Assembly (NCBI GenBank): GCA_030710605.1
Contig: CP092879.1
Span: 42,463,578 to 42,527,577, forward strand
DNA length: 64,000 bases
Source of the DNA: Cordylochernes scorpioides
Taxonomy: Eukaryota > Arthropoda > Arachnida > Pseudoscorpiones > Chernetidae
Direction: 5' to 3'
In this document: positions 61,776 to 64,000 of the stretch, one piece after another
How the letters are laid out: each line of letters begins with the position of its first letter
Position numbering within the stretch: the first letter of the stretch is position 1
Notes under the pieces: model-generated
The model's database searches: none
Told to the model about the DNA's origin: nothing
What the model saw: the letters and a program-made list of their open reading frames with translations, nothing else
Program-made: the position numbers and the translations under genes

Positions 61776-61810
61776 AGCAACGGCTGGGGCTCTAATACAA
61801 TAATACAATA

Positions 61811-62015
61811 ACACAATAAGAATTCACTCTAACACAATAAAAATTCACTCCAACACAATTAACTTCAGCTAACCAAAAAATATTAGCAAACAAATTATTT
61901 TTCGATCCAATATAGGCCTCTTTTTTATTATCTAAAGATTCGATTATGAATTTCTTCTTTTTTCCAAAATATGGATATATATTGAGGTTGTAGCTTGAGT
62001 ATTGAACGAATAATA
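61811..62015 (+). repeat. 205-bp direct repeat, copy 1
   Basis: Nearly identical to 62456-62660. Both run from 'acacaataagaattcactct' through 'tttttcgatccaatataggc' to 'tattgaacgaataatat'. Confidence 0.9.
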
Positions 62016-62017
62016 TT

Positions 62018-62060
62018 CAAAAGAAACTCAATGCGAAAGGTTGTATTTTTATTTTTATAA
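62018..62060 (+). repeat. inverted copy of the helicase-fragment edge
   Basis: 'aaaagaaactcaatgcgaaa' + 'ggttgtatttttat' equals the complement of 61540-61578. It lies directly at the right edge of direct repeat copy 1, and is absent after copy 2. Confidence 0.85.
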
Positions 62061-62455
62061 TTTGTAGCGCATTTAATTCGTTTACTTCAAGATATTATTT
62101 TCTTAAGAAGTTTTTTTTTCCAACTTGTTCAATATTAAAGGAAGATTTCTTTTATCTTTTTCCACTTTCCGTCATTCTGGCCTAGTTCATGAAGTATTTG
62201 TTTCGGTTTTAATACTCTTTTTTCTTTGTTTCACATTTTAAATGGCAGCCTCCTTGAAGGTGGATTTTTTCGAAATATTCTGATTTTTCGTAGAATATAA
62301 ATAATTGTTTTATTATATGTATTTATTGATATTTTCAATATTTATATCGTTCCTGATGATCATGCTGTATGAAATAGTTTGAAATGAAATGGAATTAGTA
62401 CAAAATAATATACACAATAAAACTTCACTCTCTGACACAATAAAATTTCGCTCTA
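62061..62455. other. AT-rich spacer between the direct repeats
   Basis: No gene or recognised repeat. Confidence 0.4.
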
Positions 62456-62660
62456 ACACAATAAGAATTCACTCTAACACAATAAAAATTCACTCCAACA
62501 CAATTAACTTCAGCTAACCAAAATATTAGCAAACCAATTATTTTTCGATCCAATATAGGCCTCTTTTTTATTATCTAAAGATTCGATTATGAATTACTTC
62601 TTTTTTCCAAAATATGGATATATATTGAGGTTGTAGCTTGAGTATTGAACGAATAATATA
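62456..62660 (+). repeat. 205-bp direct repeat, copy 2
   Basis: See 61811-62015. Offset 645 bp. Confidence 0.9.
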
Positions 62661-62688
62661 TAATATCTGTTATAATTAGAATTAATTA

Positions 62689-63041
62689 CAGTAGAACCTC
62701 CATGAGAGGACACTCGCGCTAGAGAACACCTCTCTACAAAGGACAGTTTTCATTTGTAAAATTATCATTTTTACTATTTAGCAACTCTCCGGTAAGAGGA
62801 CAGCTCTCCCTAAAGAACAATTTGGATCTGCAATTATATGTCCTTTACAGGGAGGTTCTACTGTATTTAGCAACTCTCCGGTAAGAGGACACCTCTCCCT
62901 AAAGGACAATTTGGATCTGCAATTATATGTCTTTTACAGGGAGGTTCTACTGTATTTATCAACTCTCCGGTAAAAAGACACCTCTCCCTAAAGGAAACTT
63001 TGGATCCGCAATTAGATGTCCTTTACAGGGAGGTTCTACTG
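62689..63041. mobile_element. pogo-like MITE with tandemly triplicated right end
   Basis: Left end TA|CAGTAGAACCTCC at 62689; right end GGTTCTACTG|TA at 62863. The last 89 bp ('tatttagcaactctccggta' to 'gggaggttctactg') are then repeated twice more, ending at 62952 and 63041. The basic unit is related to 19448-19608. Confidence 0.87.
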
Positions 63042-63167
63042 TATTAGACTTAATATAAAGGATGGATTCGTAACCTTCTAACTTTGTATATATTAAATAT
63101 TATTAATTGCAAGGATACAAAACAAACTTAGTATATATGTGAAACAAAAACAATAATTATTATATAC

Positions 63168-63235
63168 AACAACAACAACAAGCTTTATTAAAACCTTTTA
63201 GTCTAATGCAGATTCTCCAAGCAGAAATGTAGGAT
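63168..63235 (-). repeat. LINE 3' tail
   Basis: On the minus strand 'ggagaatctgcattagacta' + 'aaaggttttaataaagc' + (TTG)n. It resembles the 3' ends of LINE families A and D and repeat C. Confidence 0.65.
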
Positions 63236-63304
63236 ACATGCAAGAAAAAAGTAATAGTTCCTTAATGTTAATAAGATATTTATATACAGGAAACATTATA
63301 TAAA

Positions 63305-63790
63305 GACTAGCGGATGTGCCCGGCTTCGCCCGGGTTTTACCCGAGTAAAGGTTTGTATAACGAACATTTGTTAAAACAATTCTCTATAAACATATAAAAA
63401 AAGAAAGATATATTTTGATGATTTGAAACTCGTAAATTTGAATCTCTCGATAAAGTGATCATTTTTTCCCGGTCCCTTGTGCCGTGTCATCCTGAATTTT
63501 GTATTTCCTAATTTTCTATATTACAAAATAATCGTTTTATCTAGTGAACATATTTTCCCGGTCCCTTGAAAAATACTCGATAAGTTGAATAAAATCATGG
63601 TCGTGAATCTCTCGATAAGGTGATCATTTTTTCCCGGTCCCTGTGTGCCGTGTCATCCCGAATTTTGTATTTCCTCGATAAAGTGAACATTTTTTACCGT
63701 TCCCTGTGAGCCGTGTCATCCTGAATTTTGTCTTTCCTAATTCTATACATTACAAAATCATCGACACGGGATATCATTTAATGTTGTCTA
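63305..63790 (+). repeat. repeat-built region starting with a retroposon-like edge
   Basis: It starts 'actagcggatgtgcccggct' + 'tcgcccgggt', like 24630. It then carries three to four copies of 'tctcgataaagtgatcattt' + 'tttcccggtccct' and 'gccgtgtcatcctgaatttt' + 'gtatttcct' at about 63445, 63540, 63600 and 63672. No ORF. Nothing is supported from 63791 to the end. Confidence 0.7.
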
Positions 63791-64000
63791 AAGGGGGTTA
63801 AGAGAGCAGTCTCTTTCAAATGAAAAATGCTTTAATTAAGCAGATGTTTAAAGTATAATATATGAGAGAGGCAATCTTACAGGTTGTCGACGCTGTAAAA
63901 TCCCCAGAGAGAGTGTTTTTGTAGCATCATGCTGTGACTCACACGATGACCCAAGGTCATCAGGAGCAGCAAACTAAGCCTATCTCTGTCTCAATGGTAG

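Noticed and set aside
39427..64000. Search for the Slit LRR-capping exon (NPFICDC type) downstream
   Set aside because: No matching sequence was found by eye. It may lie beyond the window or be missed, so no call was made.

Overview
This window looks like intronic and repeat-packed DNA of an AT-rich invertebrate, most likely an arthropod. The only host coding sequence I can name with confidence is two 72-bp, phase-2 leucine-rich-repeat exons on the + strand (25518-25589 and 39355-39426). They read as consecutive repeats of the secreted axon-guidance protein Slit and are separated by a 13.8-kb intron. No other Slit exon was recognised, so the flanking 25 kb on each side is probably also intron or lies outside the gene. 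The arthropod call rests on the Slit residues and the repeat types, and is inference.

Layout. 1-2.7 kb: sparse repeats and one unrecognised ORF. 2.75-6.06 kb: a Copia-type LTR retrotransposon with near-identical LTRs and a TTAAT target duplication that has lost its reverse transcriptase/RNase H. 6-25 kb: 5'-truncated LINE tails, tRNA-derived SINEs, foldback elements, pogo-like MITEs, a ~70-bp minisatellite and several hammerhead-ribozyme motifs. 25.5-39.4 kb: the two Slit exons and the intron between them, which holds a broken Helitron (30.3-34.0 kb). 41.06-42.37 kb: a mariner (maT-like) transposon with one frameshift. 49.87-52.80 kb: a 117-bp satellite of about 25 copies with a higher-order duplication. 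53.41-54.90 kb: a decayed Tc1 element. 57.35-58.35 kb: three 338-bp tandem units. 61.56-61.78 kb: a fragment resembling the C-terminus of the DEAD-box helicase DDX54/Dbp10. The right end holds duplicated repeats and a MITE whose end is tandemly amplified.

How the parts relate. The elements use different mobilisation routes: copy-and-paste through an LTR, target-primed LINE/SINE insertion with 8-17 bp target duplications, TA-targeted DNA transposons, and a rolling-circle Helitron. The most unusual signal is the density of hammerhead-type self-cleaving motifs. Four have a complete catalytic core and many more are decayed relatives, often in foldback elements, as reported for Penelope-like elements and retrozymes. 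No intact autonomous element was seen, so these copies depend or depended on enzymes encoded elsewhere.
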